64,000 bases of DNA from Cutaneotrichosporon cavernicola (lineage: Eukaryota; Basidiomycota; Tremellomycetes; Trichosporonales; Trichosporonaceae). A program made the translations under genes and the position numbers. Below the pieces are notes generated by a model, which was not told where the DNA came from, did not search any database, and worked only from the letters and a program-made list of their open reading frames with translations. Positions 12,023-23,410 of this stretch are shown here, piece after piece; position 1 is the stretch's first letter; each line of letters starts with the position of its first letter. The DNA lies in the NCBI RefSeq assembly GCF_030864355.1, contig NC_083396.1, positions 2,728,001 through 2,792,000 of the forward strand. Reading direction: 5' to 3'.

Positions 12023-13076
12023 TGAGCACGAAGGGTCGGCCTCGGAAGACAGTGAGGTCGCCAGCGTTGGCTCGGAGGGAGACGCCGAGATGGACTCTGG
12101 CAACGCGCCCGAAGAGCTTGCGGACCTCGAAGACTCCGACGAGCCCGACGAGTCCGACGAGTCCGAGGAGGAGGAAGGTGGTGAAGCAGGATCGGTCTTC
12201 GTCGACGCCACCGACGCAGCTGAGGACGAACCTGAAGTTGACCGCGCGGCGCCGGCCGACGGCGACCTGGGCCCCCTCGGTGGGTACGACTCGGAGGACG
12301 AGGCCAACCAGATTTGGTTCGAGGCGACACACAAGGTAACCCAGCCCGAGCCCCTCGACGAGTACAAGTACGTCGGATACCCTTTCACCAAGCCAGTGTG
12401 GAAGGACAACAAGCTCCAAGTCATCGTCAAGCTGGCCAACATCCACCTCACTCCCGACAAGCCCTCGTACCCCGGCGGGAGCTGGCACATCGAGGGACAG
12501 CTCAACGAGCGTATCGTCGCCACCGCGCTCTACTACTACGACAACGACAACATCACCGACTCGCACTTGGCCTTCCGGACAGCATGTGACGCCGAGTCTC
12601 TCTGTGAAAACTTCGGGTATAGTCAGAACGACCATGCGCCCTTCAGCGAGATCTTCGGTGCCCACCCAGGCCTAGACGCTCACAGCACTGTCCTCGAGTT
12701 CGGCCAGGTACTCACTCGCGAGGGTCGGCTGCTCGTCTTCCCGAACGTGTTGCAGCACCGCGTCGGATCGTTCCAGCTCGCGGACAAGACTAAGGCAGGC
12801 CACCGCAAGATCGTCGCCCTGTTCCTAGTCGACCCCGCCACGCCCGTTATTGGTACCGCACACGTCCCGCCCCAGCAGATGCACTGGGGTGCTTCTACCG
12901 TCGAGCCCCGCCTTCCTCCAGAGGTCGCCGAGATGGTGTATGAGCACATCAGCTGCCCGTTCAAGCTTGACGAGGCGAAGAAGCTGCGCTTGGAGCTTAT
13001 GGACGAGCGCCGCGCCATCGACCGCGACGCTAACAAGGCTGTCAACTCGGGCGACTTTAGCTTCTGCGAGCACTAG
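10873..13076 (+). CDS. DUF4246 family protein
   Basis: Two exons (intron 11731-11768) give 721 aa. Residues resembling the fungal DUF4246 family run throughout: LPLDAYSKAAVIDTDK near the start, VHPSLFPLVYGKTRF, NLHPEEHAEMYGVLEELVEK-AVPLWSATYGRVM across the splice, then IHLTPDKPSYPGGSWHIEG, RLLVFPNVLQHRVGSFQL and PGHRKIVALFLVDP-like text. Conserved His, Asp and Arg around GGSWHIEG and FPNVLQHR resemble an iron/2-oxoglutarate oxygenase fold, but this is inference; function is unknown. Between the conserved halves lies an acidic low-complexity insertion (about 11960-12250) rich in Asp, Glu and Ser. ATG 10873 has the better context; ATG 10852 in frame would add seven residues. Confidence 0.88.
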
Positions 13077-13406
13077 ACGTGGCGAGGCAGCGAGGTGGCG
13101 CGGGTGGGCGCGGTGGCGAGTGCGGCGTTGGCTCAGGGAGTGCTGCGCGGCGAGAGGGCGAGTATGCGGGTGAGGACAAGTGCGAGGCGTTGTAGGTTGT
13201 AGGAAGTGCCGGGGAAGTGTGGGGAGTGCGAGTGTCTCTTTTATTGTTTATGAAGCCATCACGATCGTCGCGGTTCGTGGCAGTCCATCGCCCTGAAATT
13301 TCTGTTCAAACACAGTCGTTGGCCCTCCTACATGTAGCCACGAAGCAACCCTTACCCGTACACATTATGTCATACACACAGTATAGTCTATAAGATTGTG
13401 CCCCGA
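13077..13406. other. Shared 3' intergenic region
   Basis: The 3' flanks of two convergent genes. No further gene seen. Confidence 0.5.
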
Positions 13407-16288
13407 TCACAACTGCGCCTCCATCTCCTCGTACAGCTTCTCGGCCAACGCAAGCGTCGCCTGCCGTCTCACTCTCGGATCATTGAGGTGGCGTGGTGAT
13501 TGTGGTTCGGCCAAGCTCTCGCGCCGCCCGCCGGCGTTCCAGCGGGGCCGTGCGCCTCTCAAGCTGGGACGAAGACCAGGCGACGCCGGGCTGCCAGCTA
13601 TCGAAGCACTGAAGCTTGCGGGGTCGCGGGCGCTGCTGCCACCAGAGAAATGGGAAGACGCTGAACTGCGGCGGCCCATATTCAGGCCGACGGAAGGGCC
13701 CATGACCGCCGCCATGCCCTGCCCCAGGCCTGAGAGGGCCTGGTTGAGTATGGCGGCTGGTGGAGGGGTGGGGGCGGAACCAACAGGTGAGCGGGGAGAG
13801 GGACGCTTGTCTTCTCTCCGCTCCCTCTCTCTCTCGCGCTCCTGCTCTTCCGTCTCTACTCGTGCCAGCGCGCGGTCCAGCGCCTCCGCATCGGCTACCA
13901 GGGTCTGGTGCGCCTGTATCTGCGCGGCGGCCAGGGACTCGGGAGCGACAATGTCGTCTGCCGCGTCGTCGAGCCATGAAGGCATCGCTTCAGGTGGCAC
14001 TCCTGTGAACACGTTCGTGTAGTTGACTGGTGTTGCCGCCGGCGAGATGGGTACAATGGGCGTCGGTTCGGCCGCAGCCTCAATGTCGACCTGCACCGCC
14101 TCGGCCTCCTTCTCCAAGTGTCGGCGTAAGAACCAGGGCAGATTCTTGAGGTTCGGCATGTGCAGATGCAAATGCGGAAGGTATGGATTGAAATGTGGCA
14201 GGTGAGGGTGGAAGCCGCCGCGACGGCTTTCAGAACGAGAAGAGTTTCGTCCTCTGGTGTCTGGTGGAGGTTCTGAAGCAAATAGCGCCTGCAGCACGTC
14301 CATTGACGTGTCCGAGTCTACGCTCTCCCTGCTCGCCACGGCTGGTGGTACGGTAATACCCAGCTGGGTGAGGTCGAGCTCGTTCGTTGCTGTGCTGGAG
14401 GGATCCATCACACTCCCGAGGGGCGCGATGCATCCGTTGGGCTCAGGTAGGGACCAGCTTGGGTCCGTGCCCTTGTGATTATTGAGCGCACCTGAGCCGA
14501 ATTTTTCCCGGTACGCGGCGCGAAAGCCCTTGCGGAGACAGGGGTCGACAAAGGCCGCCAACATGGCAAAGCAAACGCCGCGCACGCCGTAGAACAGGTA
14601 GTACACGCAGTACAGCCCATACACAGCCCGCGAATGCACACCGCCTTGGAGCGAGATGTACAGGTCGCCGATTGCAATGACGCTGTTGACAATCACGAGC
14701 GTAATGGGGTAGAGTGACACGCGGATCGCAATGGACACGAACCGGTCCTCTAGGTGCCCAAACATGCGCTCGCGCTTGACGCTGTTCCTCCGACCGCGGA
14801 AGAAACGTCTGCGCCCCTTGCCATGACCATCGGTGTCATCAGTCGAGTCGGAGGACATCTCAAAGTTGAGGCTGTCGCCGCCGAACAGAGCGCGGGACGT
14901 CGCTCGGCCCTGCCGGAACAGCTTGAATAACGTCTGGAGTCAGCGGGCGATTGATCAGGCGATTGAGCGGCGGCCAAGGACTACCGAGGCCGACGTGAGC
15001 CAAGACGAGCCTAGCCGAGACTAGCCGAGTTCACTTTCAGGCACGGTAACGATTGTTTTGCAGCACAACTCACAATTGCGACGCAAACGGTAGCGACCAA
15101 GCATGACAGCAGCTGCCACAGATACAGGTCGAGCACAAAGTTTGTAACGCGGACTCTCTGCGATGACTTGATCCAACTGCAGTTAGCGCGCTGACGTCTG
15201 GTCCACTCACCAGACATGGTACAATGGGTCCCATCCAAAATGCCCGAGTGCCGCAGGGATGATTGGAATGAACAGGCCCAGGAAGATCGAGCAGCCAATA
15301 TACCACCTTTCGAGGCCTGATGTGTGAGCGCAATAGGCTTGAGGGGGTGCAAGCTCAGGGGAAGTGGCGTCGCCACGGCAGCCACTGGCCGCAGTCGCCA
15401 GCATAACTTACCCATTCGGATTGGATTCAGTCCCAGCACAATCGTCACAAAGAGATTGATAGCGATGCACGTGCAGAGGAAGTTGACGACGCTTAGTGTT
15501 CCGATCATAAAGTAGATGCCAACAGCGCAGGCGTGGTTGGGCCTGGCGGCGAGGACGACCTGGGATGAGCTGCGCCCCGACAGAGGGATGTGCCAAGCCG
15601 AGTCAAGTAGGTAATAGGCGGCGCAGTAGGCGAGAAGAATGACATTCGCCATGTGCGCCGGGTGCCACTGCGATCACAGCCAGCAGCGGCGGAGAGCATG
15701 TAGTCGAACACAGTCAGCAGACAGGGCGAGCACAGCGAGGATGCCCGTGTGTCGCCGAAGTCGCCACTGAATCCAGCCCGTCGGCCTCGTTTTGGTGTTT
15801 CCTGCACGGCCCACCTCGCGGTCTGGCCATCCTTCGCTGTGTGCCTCCGGCGCCGAATGTACTCACCGAAATATAGTTGACATCATAGACAATCTCCCAC
15901 ACCAGGCAGCTCAGAAGTAGCCGAAAGCTGACACGGTCGAGGAAGACGCGCGCGCTGCGCACCGTCCATACCCACGCGGCCGTGAGGAGGATGGTGAGAC
16001 AGCAGACGAGGCTAACTGCCGCCGCGCCGACCGAGACGAGCTGGTTGGTCTGTTGTGAGCGGGGAGCGAGCGAAGCGAGCAGGAGACGACGAGCAAACAC
16101 AACGCTGCAATCTCGAAATTGCGCACGCTAGTTACCGTTGGTGAGCCAAGCAGAAAATCAATGCAGCCAGGCCGACGGCGACGCCACCCAGGACTGTGCG
16201 CAGCTCACCGAGCGGCGACAAAAGCAAGGTCGAGGGAGTGAGGCATGGGGATACGTACTCTGACCTTGTTACGAGTGAGCTCGAACAT
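13407..16288 (-). CDS. Seven-transmembrane receptor-like protein
   Basis: A multi-exon gene starting MFELTR at 16288. After splicing, hydrophobic segments occur in the order expected of a G-protein-coupled receptor: VLGGVAVGLAALIFCLAH, VGAAAVSLVCCLTILLTAAW, FRLLLSCLVWEIVYDVNYI, GIYFMIGTLSVVNFLCTCIA, WYIGCSIFLGLFIPIIPAAL, NFVLDLYLWQLLSCLVATV and two C-terminal helices ending FYGVRGVCFAMLAAFVDPCL. The long cytoplasmic tail (about 350 aa, 13407-14500) is disordered and Ser/Pro/Glu-rich. The pattern suggests a fungal nutrient or cAMP-receptor-like GPCR (Git3/Gpr class), but no ligand can be assigned. The exact first exon junction is uncertain because several donors near 16260 are possible. Confidence 0.7.
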
Positions 16289-17543
16289 GCCCGCGGGGCC
16301 CTTGACGGGCTGATCGTCGTCGTGATGGCGACGTGGTAGGAGGGTTTACAGGAGTTTGTAAGAGACAGTGGTGTAGAGTAATTGGTAAGATGAGAAAGTA
16401 TGCAAGTTCAAGTTCAAGTATCCTCCAAGTCGATACACAAAAGGTACTAGTTGTAATCAGGGGTTGAATATAGTAGTACGTTAGTCCTTTGACCTTTTAG
16501 GAGAGCTTTAGGTAAACATTCCTCAACATCTCCCTTCCCTTCCACCCTTCCACCCCTTTCAACCTCTCGACTTGAACCCTTCAACCACCTTCCAGACGAT
16601 CAAGTCGATTCCCGAATAAAGTCGGCCGGCATGTCGCAATCTCCATGTTGTGTATAAGATATAAGATATGAGGGATTCAAGGAAGGAAGGAAGGAGGGAG
16701 GGAAGGTGGGAAGGTGGGAGGCGGAATCATCGAACACTCGGCCTCCGGTTTGAACGCCCGGTCCGCGTCATCCTTCCTTCCTTCCTTGAATCCTTTTCCC
16801 TCTCTTCGTATGACAACCTTGTCAGTACAAGTGTAAAGGTTGACGCTAAGTCGGCTGGCATGAAGCAAGCAAAACTTCACGGCAATCGCGCTTGGACCTA
16901 TGCGAACCGTGCGCAGATTTGACAGAGATGGATCTGGCTTTGCATGCAAGGGAGGTATGAAGAAGGCCTCGAGATCTTGAGAGGGTGGCGATTGACACGC
17001 ACAGAGCACAGACATCCCACGTCGGAGCCATACTGGCATTGCGTGAGCCATACAGTCACAGAGTCAGTTTCCGACACGGGTTCAGCCGAGTTTGAGCGGG
17101 CTAGATACTGTATCTTGACTGTCAGACTCGGCCCCCGACTCTGACGCATTCAACATACCAAGCGGGGAGACGCAATACCGGATGCCCCAACCTGGCTTGG
17201 CGCGGTGACGTTGCAGATTGACATGTATGAATCAAGGATTGCTTGTGCGCGTCATGCAATGACCTCCTCTCCAGTCATGTTTCAACTATCAATACTGGTC
17301 ATCTGCAGGCGCCTTGATGGCTCCAATTGCTGTTGATAAGGTGTCGATTCTTCCGTACACAGCTCATATGGACAACCAGGCCGAGTTAGCTGACCAGTTG
17401 GAGAACAAAGACGCCGCCGCCCTTTGTTCCTGTCGGGCCGCAGCCGGCCGAACCCATGGCCACTCAACTCCACACACGCCTACTACCATCGCCATGGCTC
17501 GTCACTCTGTCCACTCTGTCCACTACGTCCACTACGTCTCGCA
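16289..17543. other. Intergenic, no gene seen
   Basis: Promoters of the divergent receptor and acetyltransferase genes. Contains the perfect inverted repeat listed separately. No convincing coding exon. Confidence 0.5.
16673..16793. repeat. Perfect 22-bp inverted repeat
   Basis: Arm 16673-16694 (ggattcaaggaaggaaggaa plus gg) is the exact reverse complement of 16772-16793. The 77-nt spacer is purine-rich at its left end. Transcribed, it would form a long hairpin. Confidence 0.85.
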
Positions 17544-18526
17544 ATGTCTGGCGCAGTCGCATCCTTGCCTGCCATTGCCTCTCCCTCTCCCTCCGGGCCC
17601 ACTCGGTTGGGCGCGCCCGCCAGCGCCGTTCGCCTGCGCTCCCGCTCCCCGCGCAAGCACCCCCTGTCTCTCACACTCGAGAAAGTCACTCCTGACATGC
17701 TGCCCGGCCTGACGTCAAGGCTGGCAGACATCGTACTTGCACGTGGAGGGGAATCAGCGCTCGTCGCGCCGTTCACCCACGCAGACGCAACACAGCTCTA
17801 CGACCTCCCCCTCGGCGTCGGGCCGCGCCGGTGTCTCCTCCTCGTTGCGCGGAATGCTGCCGTGCCTCTGCGGCGAGGACTTGCGCGAGAGGAGAAGGGA
17901 GAAGGAGATGGAGAGGGAGGGGAAGAGAAGGGCGAGGTCGTGGGAAGCGTACAGTTACACTTCCACGCTGCGCCAAACGGATGGTTCCGCGCCGACGTAC
18001 GCGGGCTGATCGTGCATCCTCACTATGGGCGGCGAGGTGTTGCGAGGCGGCTCATGGATGCCGTGGAAGAGGAGGCCAAGGCATGCAAGACCAAGTTGTT
18101 GGTGAGTCAATCCTGAGCAACAGGGGAATAGAGGAGATGAGCCGAGAAGATAAGAACGCAGGGATGAGCGAGGGTTGATGCGGTGAGGAAAGCACGCCAT
18201 GGTGTGGCGTTTGCGCTTGTCAGCTCGTTATCGAGCCCAGTGCGCTCTATGCGCTCCTCCTTCCTCACAGAGCATATAACAAGCATTTTCCCCGCCGTTC
18301 CACTGTCACTCCACTACACGGCTGACCGCAGCTCCTCGACACCGAGCCCGACTCGCCCGCACAATCCCTCTTCACCTCAGTCGGCTTCACAACGACAGGT
18401 ATCGTCCCTCGCTACACGTACAGCGTGGACGGCTTGCTCCGCGACGCCGCTCTGATGCACAAAGAACTGCGGTGCGGCAACTGCGACGAGTGTGGGTGTT
18501 CAACCGAGAAGAAGCTGCAGTGGTGA
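17544..18526 (+). CDS. GNAT-family N-acetyltransferase
   Basis: Two exons give 250 aa. The intron, 18102-18331, is 230 nt, far longer than the 30-45 nt usual here, yet it ends in the same CTGACCGCAG motif. The acetyl-CoA fold is seen in EVVGSVQLHFHAAPNGWFRADV (beta strands), VRGLIVHPHYGRRGVARRLMDAVEEEA (the R/Q-x2-G-x-G/A loop as RRGVARR, then helix), and in exon 2 LLDTEPDSPAQSLFTSVGFTTTGIVPRY, the usual last strand and bulge. An N-terminal Ser/Pro/Arg-rich stretch of about 40 aa precedes the domain. A Glu/Gly-rich loop (about 17885-17940) is inserted. The C-terminus carries four cysteines (CGNCDECGC). Substrate unknown. Confidence 0.85.
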
Positions 18527-18953
18527 TGCATGGATGCATGGATTTGGGCGGTTCGAGTGGGAGCGTACTTCTGCCGCTGTACATGTTCTCGCCGTTTTAT
18601 ATATGAGAGGATGCAGAGATGATATGTTCAAGTGATGGAAATGTGAAAGGGGAGAGAAGAAAGAATATTGAAGGCTGGGGGTGGTCAACTTTGGGAGGAC
18701 CCTCGTCGCCCAACGGGACTAATTTAGGGACGCAGCAAAGCACAGCACTTCTTGTTCAGATCACATTGACATCTCCCTATCCTCAACTCACCCTTCCTCG
18801 TTCTTTGCATAAGCAGACGACTTACGGCCTGCACGAAAACGACTGCACGGCCGAGCGACTACCACACCGACGCTCTACGACTCTTACTCCTCTTCCTCCC
18901 TCCCTCGCCACCCCATCTCGTCTTCCGCGAAGCGACTCCCTTCTCCCAACAAA

Positions 18954-19933
18954 ATGCCCCGATACCTCGCTTACCCTACCGGGCCCAGTGTGCAGGACGC
19001 CGCGCTCGAGTACCTCGAGAAGCGCCAGGCTCCCCAGCAGGGCGGCGACCCCGCGGCCAACCCTGGCACCAGCCAGGCGGCTGGTAACGGTGCAGTCGGC
19101 AACAACAACGGCACTGCCGGTACCAACGGCACGGCCAACGGCAATGCGACCGTCTCCGGCGGCGCTGGTGGGAACGGCACCAACTCGAGCGCGACCGTGT
19201 CGATTCCCGCGACCGCTGCGGCTGGTGCAATCACGATGTTGGAGCCGGCACAAACGGGCTCGGTGTCGTACTACAAGATTGCACCCAGCGAGACGATCAC
19301 GTTCAAGTGGAACATGACTGACCTCTAGTGAGTTTGTTTCTTGTGGTCGTGTTGGGTGGCGTTTTTGGGGATCAGAATTCACATCAAAACGTGCCTGCCA
19401 AATTGGCTTGTCGCAGTGACACCGGGCTACCTTGCCAGTCGCTAACATCAGTGTCCAACCTTCCAACCTCACGGTCGTGGCGTCTTGCTCTGCCAACGGC
19501 AACACGTACCCTGTGGGACCGACCGACGGCGCACAGAACGTGTTTGACGGTAACACGACCGAGGTGCACTGGGTCCCGTACGACTGGGAGCAGGTGCCGG
19601 GGCAGCCGCGGTTCGCAGCGGCCTCGTACGTCCTCCAAATCTGGGACGAGCGCGGGCCGGGCGTCGCGCGCAAGGGTGGTTGGCTCTCGCCCTACTCGGG
19701 CACCAAGTTTGGCATGTACATCCCGCAGCCGTACACTCCGCTGGCTGGTGAGTGTGTCCCAAGGCCAAGGCGAGGGCTTTGCTATATTAAAGAGAAGAGA
19801 GCTGACAGCAGACTGGACGTGCGCGACCTGCTCGTCTGCGCAGCGCCTGCTTGGCCAGCCTGCGGGCCTGAGCATCATGACCTCGCTCATTGTCATGTTT
19901 GTCAGCGCGTACGCCGTGCTGCGCCGCGCATAA
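18954..19933 (+). CDS. DUF7137-like surface protein with C-terminal hydrophobic tail
   Basis: Three exons give 263 aa; introns are 19328-19451 and 19748-19811. A Gly/Asn/Thr-rich region with many N-x-S/T sites (residues about 30-80) leads to a beta-rich domain: ITMLEPAQTGSVSYYKIAPS, ITFKWNMTDLYVQPSNLTV, NGNTYPVGPTDG, YVLQIWDERGP and YIPQPYTPLADWTCATCSS. These match basidiomycete proteins of the DUF7137 type. The C-terminus is a single hydrophobic segment (GLSIMTSLIVMFVSAYAVL) followed by RRA, suggesting a membrane or GPI anchor. Oddly, no signal peptide is visible after ATG 18954 (MPRYLAYPTGPSVQ). An upstream exon may have been missed, since the domain and glycosylation sites imply export. 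Confidence 0.82.
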
Positions 19934-20435
19934 GCGCTGCAGTTATCTGTTCCCTCTCCGGACACTCGAGGACTTTTTGCATAGATACGACCCTGATGTA
20001 CATTGATAATGACTACGGTGTGGGAGGGGGGGAAATGACTGGCAAGACGCCAGGACGCTAGGGGAGTGGCTGTTAATGGAATGGTGGTGGAGATGACGGC
20101 ATTCGATCGCGTCGAGTACGCTGTTGCCTACAATCCAGCGCACAAGCAAGATCCGGCCATGTCCATGAGGTTGCGCGCGCTTTGAGTCTCCGGAGCGTCT
20201 AATCATAGAGGGAACAGCGTGGATACATGCTGTTTAGTTGAATGTCGGCCATGGCCGTTGATTGACACCATGTGGTTTGCTGACACGTTGGGTGGAATGC
20301 GCCCCGCGGGTACGCGAACGACACGCAAGCCGTCATCGGCAACCTCACTCCTTTTAACAACCCCTCTTGACAACACCTCGTCTCCCTCTTCATCTACCTA
20401 TACTCTTTCTTCTCTCCTCTCCTCTCCCACCCGCC

Positions 20436-22502
20436 ATGTCCATGAACACGCTCGGCGCGGCGTTATACTACGCCGACGCCAACGCGCCCATCTGTCCTCT
20501 GGCCATCAAGGAGCACTTTGACAAGCTGAGCCCCAAGGAGCAGCTGTACGCGCACCACATTGCGAAGGCGTCATGGATCGGTGGCCGCGTCATCCTGAAG
20601 CAGACGACGCCCGTCGCGGCCGACCTGTTCGACCTTGTGCGCGCGACGTTCAGCAGCACCGACCCAAGTAAGCTCGGCGACCTCGAGGCACAGCGCAAGG
20701 CCTCCGGACTGTCTGAAGAAGACTTCACCAGCGTGCTCGAGTACGCTGCGCAGGTGCTAGGCAACCTCGCCAACTTTAAGAGCTTTGGCGACTCCAAGTT
20801 CATCCCGCGGGTTGAGGCGGCCAAATTCCGTGCTGTGGTCGAGGCCGCTCCGCGCAGTCAGGAAGCCCTCCCTCTCTTCGACAAGCTCCAGGAGGAGATC
20901 TATGCTATCAAGCCTTCGGCTAGAACGCTCCTCGGCTACCCCGACTCTGGGCACGTTACGGGCTATTACTCGGACGACGTCACGCAGGCCGACATCAAGG
21001 CTGTGCAGAAATGGTATGAGGGGCGGGGAAAGGACGCAATCAACACTCGCCTCTTTAAGCGCGGGGACGTGTTTGAGCTGCGCGTCGCTAGCGCCGATAA
21101 GGCGCCGACCGAGGCGTACGACGTGCCGGGGCTCGGGAAGCTCGAGGTCGTGTTCGGCGACTTTAGCGAGGAGATGAAGGGAGTTGCGGATGAGTTGGCT
21201 GCGGCGATCCCTCACGCCGCCAACGAGCACCAGCGCAAGATGCTCGAGGCATATGTGCGTCACTTCCACTCTGGCGACGTCGACGAGCACAAGGAAAGCC
21301 AGCGCGAGTGGATCCAGGACATTGGACCCACCGTCGAGTCCAACATTGGCTTTATCGAGACTTACCGCGACCCGGCAGGTGTGCGTGCCGAGTTCGAGGG
21401 CTTTGTCGCCATGGTCAACAAGGAGATGACGAAGAAGTTTGAGCGTCTCGTCGACTCGGCTGAGAAGTTCATCCCCAAGTTGCCATGGGGCCCGGAATTT
21501 GAGAAGGACAAGTTCCGCAAGCCTGACTTTACGTCGCTCGAGGTTCTGACATTCTCGACGGGCGGTGTGCCGGCCGGCATCAACATTCCCAACTACGACG
21601 ATATACGGATGACGCTTGGGTTCAAGAACGTGTCCCTAGGCAATGTGTTGAACGCCAAGGCGCCCGACGAGAAAATCACCTTCCTGGGCGAGGAGGATGC
21701 GGCGTTATTCCAGCGTCTGCGCGGCCCAGCATTCGAGGTACAAGTCGGCATCCACGAGCTCTTGGGACACGGCAGCGGCAAGCTCCTGCAAGAGAATGCG
21801 GACGGGACGGCCAATTTCGACATGACGAACCCGCCTACCAACCCGTTGACCGGTAAGCCCGTGGAGCACTGGTATGGGCCTGGCGAGACGTGGGGGAGCC
21901 GGTTCAAGACGATTGCCGCGAGCTACGAGGAATGCCGAGCGGAAGCGGTTGCCATGTCGCTCAGCACCGACAAGACACTTCTCGAGATCTTCGGACACAC
22001 GGCCACGTCGGCCGAGAATGCCGACGACATCATGTATGTCGGGTGGCTCCAAATGGCGCGTGCTGGCCTAATCGCCCTCGAGTTCTACGACCCCCAAGCC
22101 AAGAAATGGGGCCAGGCACACATGCAGGCGCGCCATGCTCTTCTGCGCGTCTTCCTCGAAGCCGGCCTAGTCGTCATTGAAGAAGGAAATGGCGATCTGA
22201 CAGTCAAGATGACCCGCGAGGCAATCACGACTACGGGTCAAAAAGCTGTGGATACGTTCCTCACCGCGTTACAGATCTACAAGGCGACGGGCGACGTCGA
22301 GGGCGGAAGCGCGCTGTATGACAAGTACACCGGAGTCGGGGAGGAGTGGATGCCCCGCCGCGAGATCGTGTTGGCTAAGCGCCAACCCCGCAAGTTGCTG
22401 CTGCAGGCCAACACGTTCATGGAGGGCGAGGGGGTGCGGCTCCAGGAGTACGACGCGACGCTGCCGGGCTTCATTGCGAGTTATCTGGAGCGTGGCATTT
22501 AG
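20436..22502 (+). CDS. DPP3: Dipeptidyl peptidase III
   Basis: A cytosolic zinc exopeptidase (M49) that removes dipeptides from peptide N-termini. Single exon, 688 aa, the usual length for the family and one of the few intronless genes in the window. The zinc site HELLGH sits at about residue 440 and the second motif EECRAE about 55 residues later, with the glutamates that complete zinc binding. Other landmarks are GYYSDDVTQADIKAVQKWY, PAGINIPNYDDIR and WMPRREIVLAKRQPRKL. ATG 20436 (cgccATGTCC) was chosen over an in-frame ATG at 20367 because the intervening codons are low-complexity leader sequence. Confidence 0.96.
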   Translation: MSMNTLGAALYYADANAPICPLAIKEHFDKLSPKEQLYAHHIAKASWIGGRVILKQTTPVAADLFDLVRATFSSTDPSKLGDLEAQRKASGLSEEDFTSVLEYAAQVLGNLANFKSFGDSKFIPRVEAAKFRAVVEAAPRSQEALPLFDKLQEEIYAIKPSARTLLGYPDSGHVTGYYSDDVTQADIKAVQKWYEGRGKDAINTRLFKRGDVFELRVASADKAPTEAYDVPGLGKLEVVFGDFSEEMKGVADELAAAIPHAANEHQRKMLEAYVRHFHSGDVDEHKESQREWIQDIGPTVESNIGFIETYRDPAGVRAEFEGFVAMVNKEMTKKFERLVDSAEKFIPKLPWGPEFEKDKFRKPDFTSLEVLTFSTGGVPAGINIPNYDDIRMTLGFKNVSLGNVLNAKAPDEKITFLGEEDAALFQRLRGPAFEVQVGIHELLGHGSGKLLQENADGTANFDMTNPPTNPLTGKPVEHWYGPGETWGSRFKTIAASYEECRAEAVAMSLSTDKTLLEIFGHTATSAENADDIMYVGWLQMARAGLIALEFYDPQAKKWGQAHMQARHALLRVFLEAGLVVIEEGNGDLTVKMTREAITTTGQKAVDTFLTALQIYKATGDVEGGSALYDKYTGVGEEWMPRREIVLAKRQPRKLLLQANTFMEGEGVRLQEYDATLPGFIASYLERGI

Positions 22503-23315
22503 GCGCGCGTGTTAAGAGATGTACATGAACTTGTAAGCGAGAAGTGATCGATTCGCCACCGGTCTAGAGCAGCATCCGAACAAACCCACCGCCACAATGC
22601 ATAACACCAGAACGCCAAAGTGGGCTCCAACTTGTCCCATGACTCACGGAATCACGAGGACGCATTCGACGTCAGAGGCGGAATGCCCCCGCTTGGGCGA
22701 TACGCTGCGGCATTAATGAGTATGAACCGATCGGCAATGTATGTTCATCAGCTGACCTCGACTCGGCTCCACCTTCCCCACGTTCCCAGAGACTGAGGGA
22801 CATATAAACCGAGGCCAGAACCCACGAATCCCCACTTCCTCACGGTAAGCCGTGCCGCTCACGACCAGTGGTCAGGCGTGGTTTCTTCGGCACACGGCTT
22901 TCGGCTTCGCTCCGCTCCGCTCTTCGATCCTTTCGAGTTCGAGTTCGAGTATCGAGTGTCGTCGGGCCCGCCAACGACAGGGCAGTGTTACGTGATTCGT
23001 TTTGTTCCGTTCCGCTTCGTTTCGTTTCGTTTCCTTTCCTTTGGCCGTTGACGACGTGGACGATGTGAAGACGTGGACGATGTGAAGACGTTCCCTCCGT
23101 TTCGTACCAGAGCCGAGACGACAACGCCTCGGCCGACCTCGGCGCCATCAACTAACAAAGCCTCGTGTATGTACAGTCGACAACGCCGAGGCCGCTGTAC
23201 CCGCCCGCCTACGACGAGGCCGTCTAAGCCCGACAACGACGAGGCCGCGCCTGGTTTCGTTGCTGCGTTCCAGGCCGAGGCGCTTGCGCCATGTTATGAT
23301 TGTTATTGTATTTGA

Positions 23316-23410
23316 GCCCAACAACGCCGAGGCCGTATAATCCCGCCAACGACGAGGCAGTATGATCCCGCCAACGACGAGGCAGTAAAATCCCGCCAAC
23401 GACGAGGCCG
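23316..23410. repeat. 25-nt tandem repeat, about four copies
   Basis: Units start at 23316, 23341, 23366 and 23391 and read approximately tcccgccaacgacgaggcag plus five variable bases. The array is flanked by two longer related units (about 23232-23285 and 23391-23450) sharing gacgaggccgcgcctgg and gcgttccaggccgag. Confidence 0.8.

Noticed and set aside
11568..12665. 365-codon minus-strand open frame
   Set aside because: Valine/leucine-rich translation of the complement of the acidic DUF4246 insertion; no domain.
13396..14022. 208-codon plus-strand open frame
   Set aside because: Complement of the low-complexity receptor tail.
16673..16793. Transposon terminal inverted repeats
   Set aside because: Only 77 nt lie between the arms, there is no transposase frame, and the arms are simple-sequence-like.
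18822..19673. 283-codon minus-strand open frame
   Set aside because: Antisense to the DUF7137-like gene, whose three exons join in frame.
23316..23410. Short regular repeats resembling a CRISPR array
   Set aside because: Units are directly adjacent with no unique spacers, and this is a eukaryotic chromosome.
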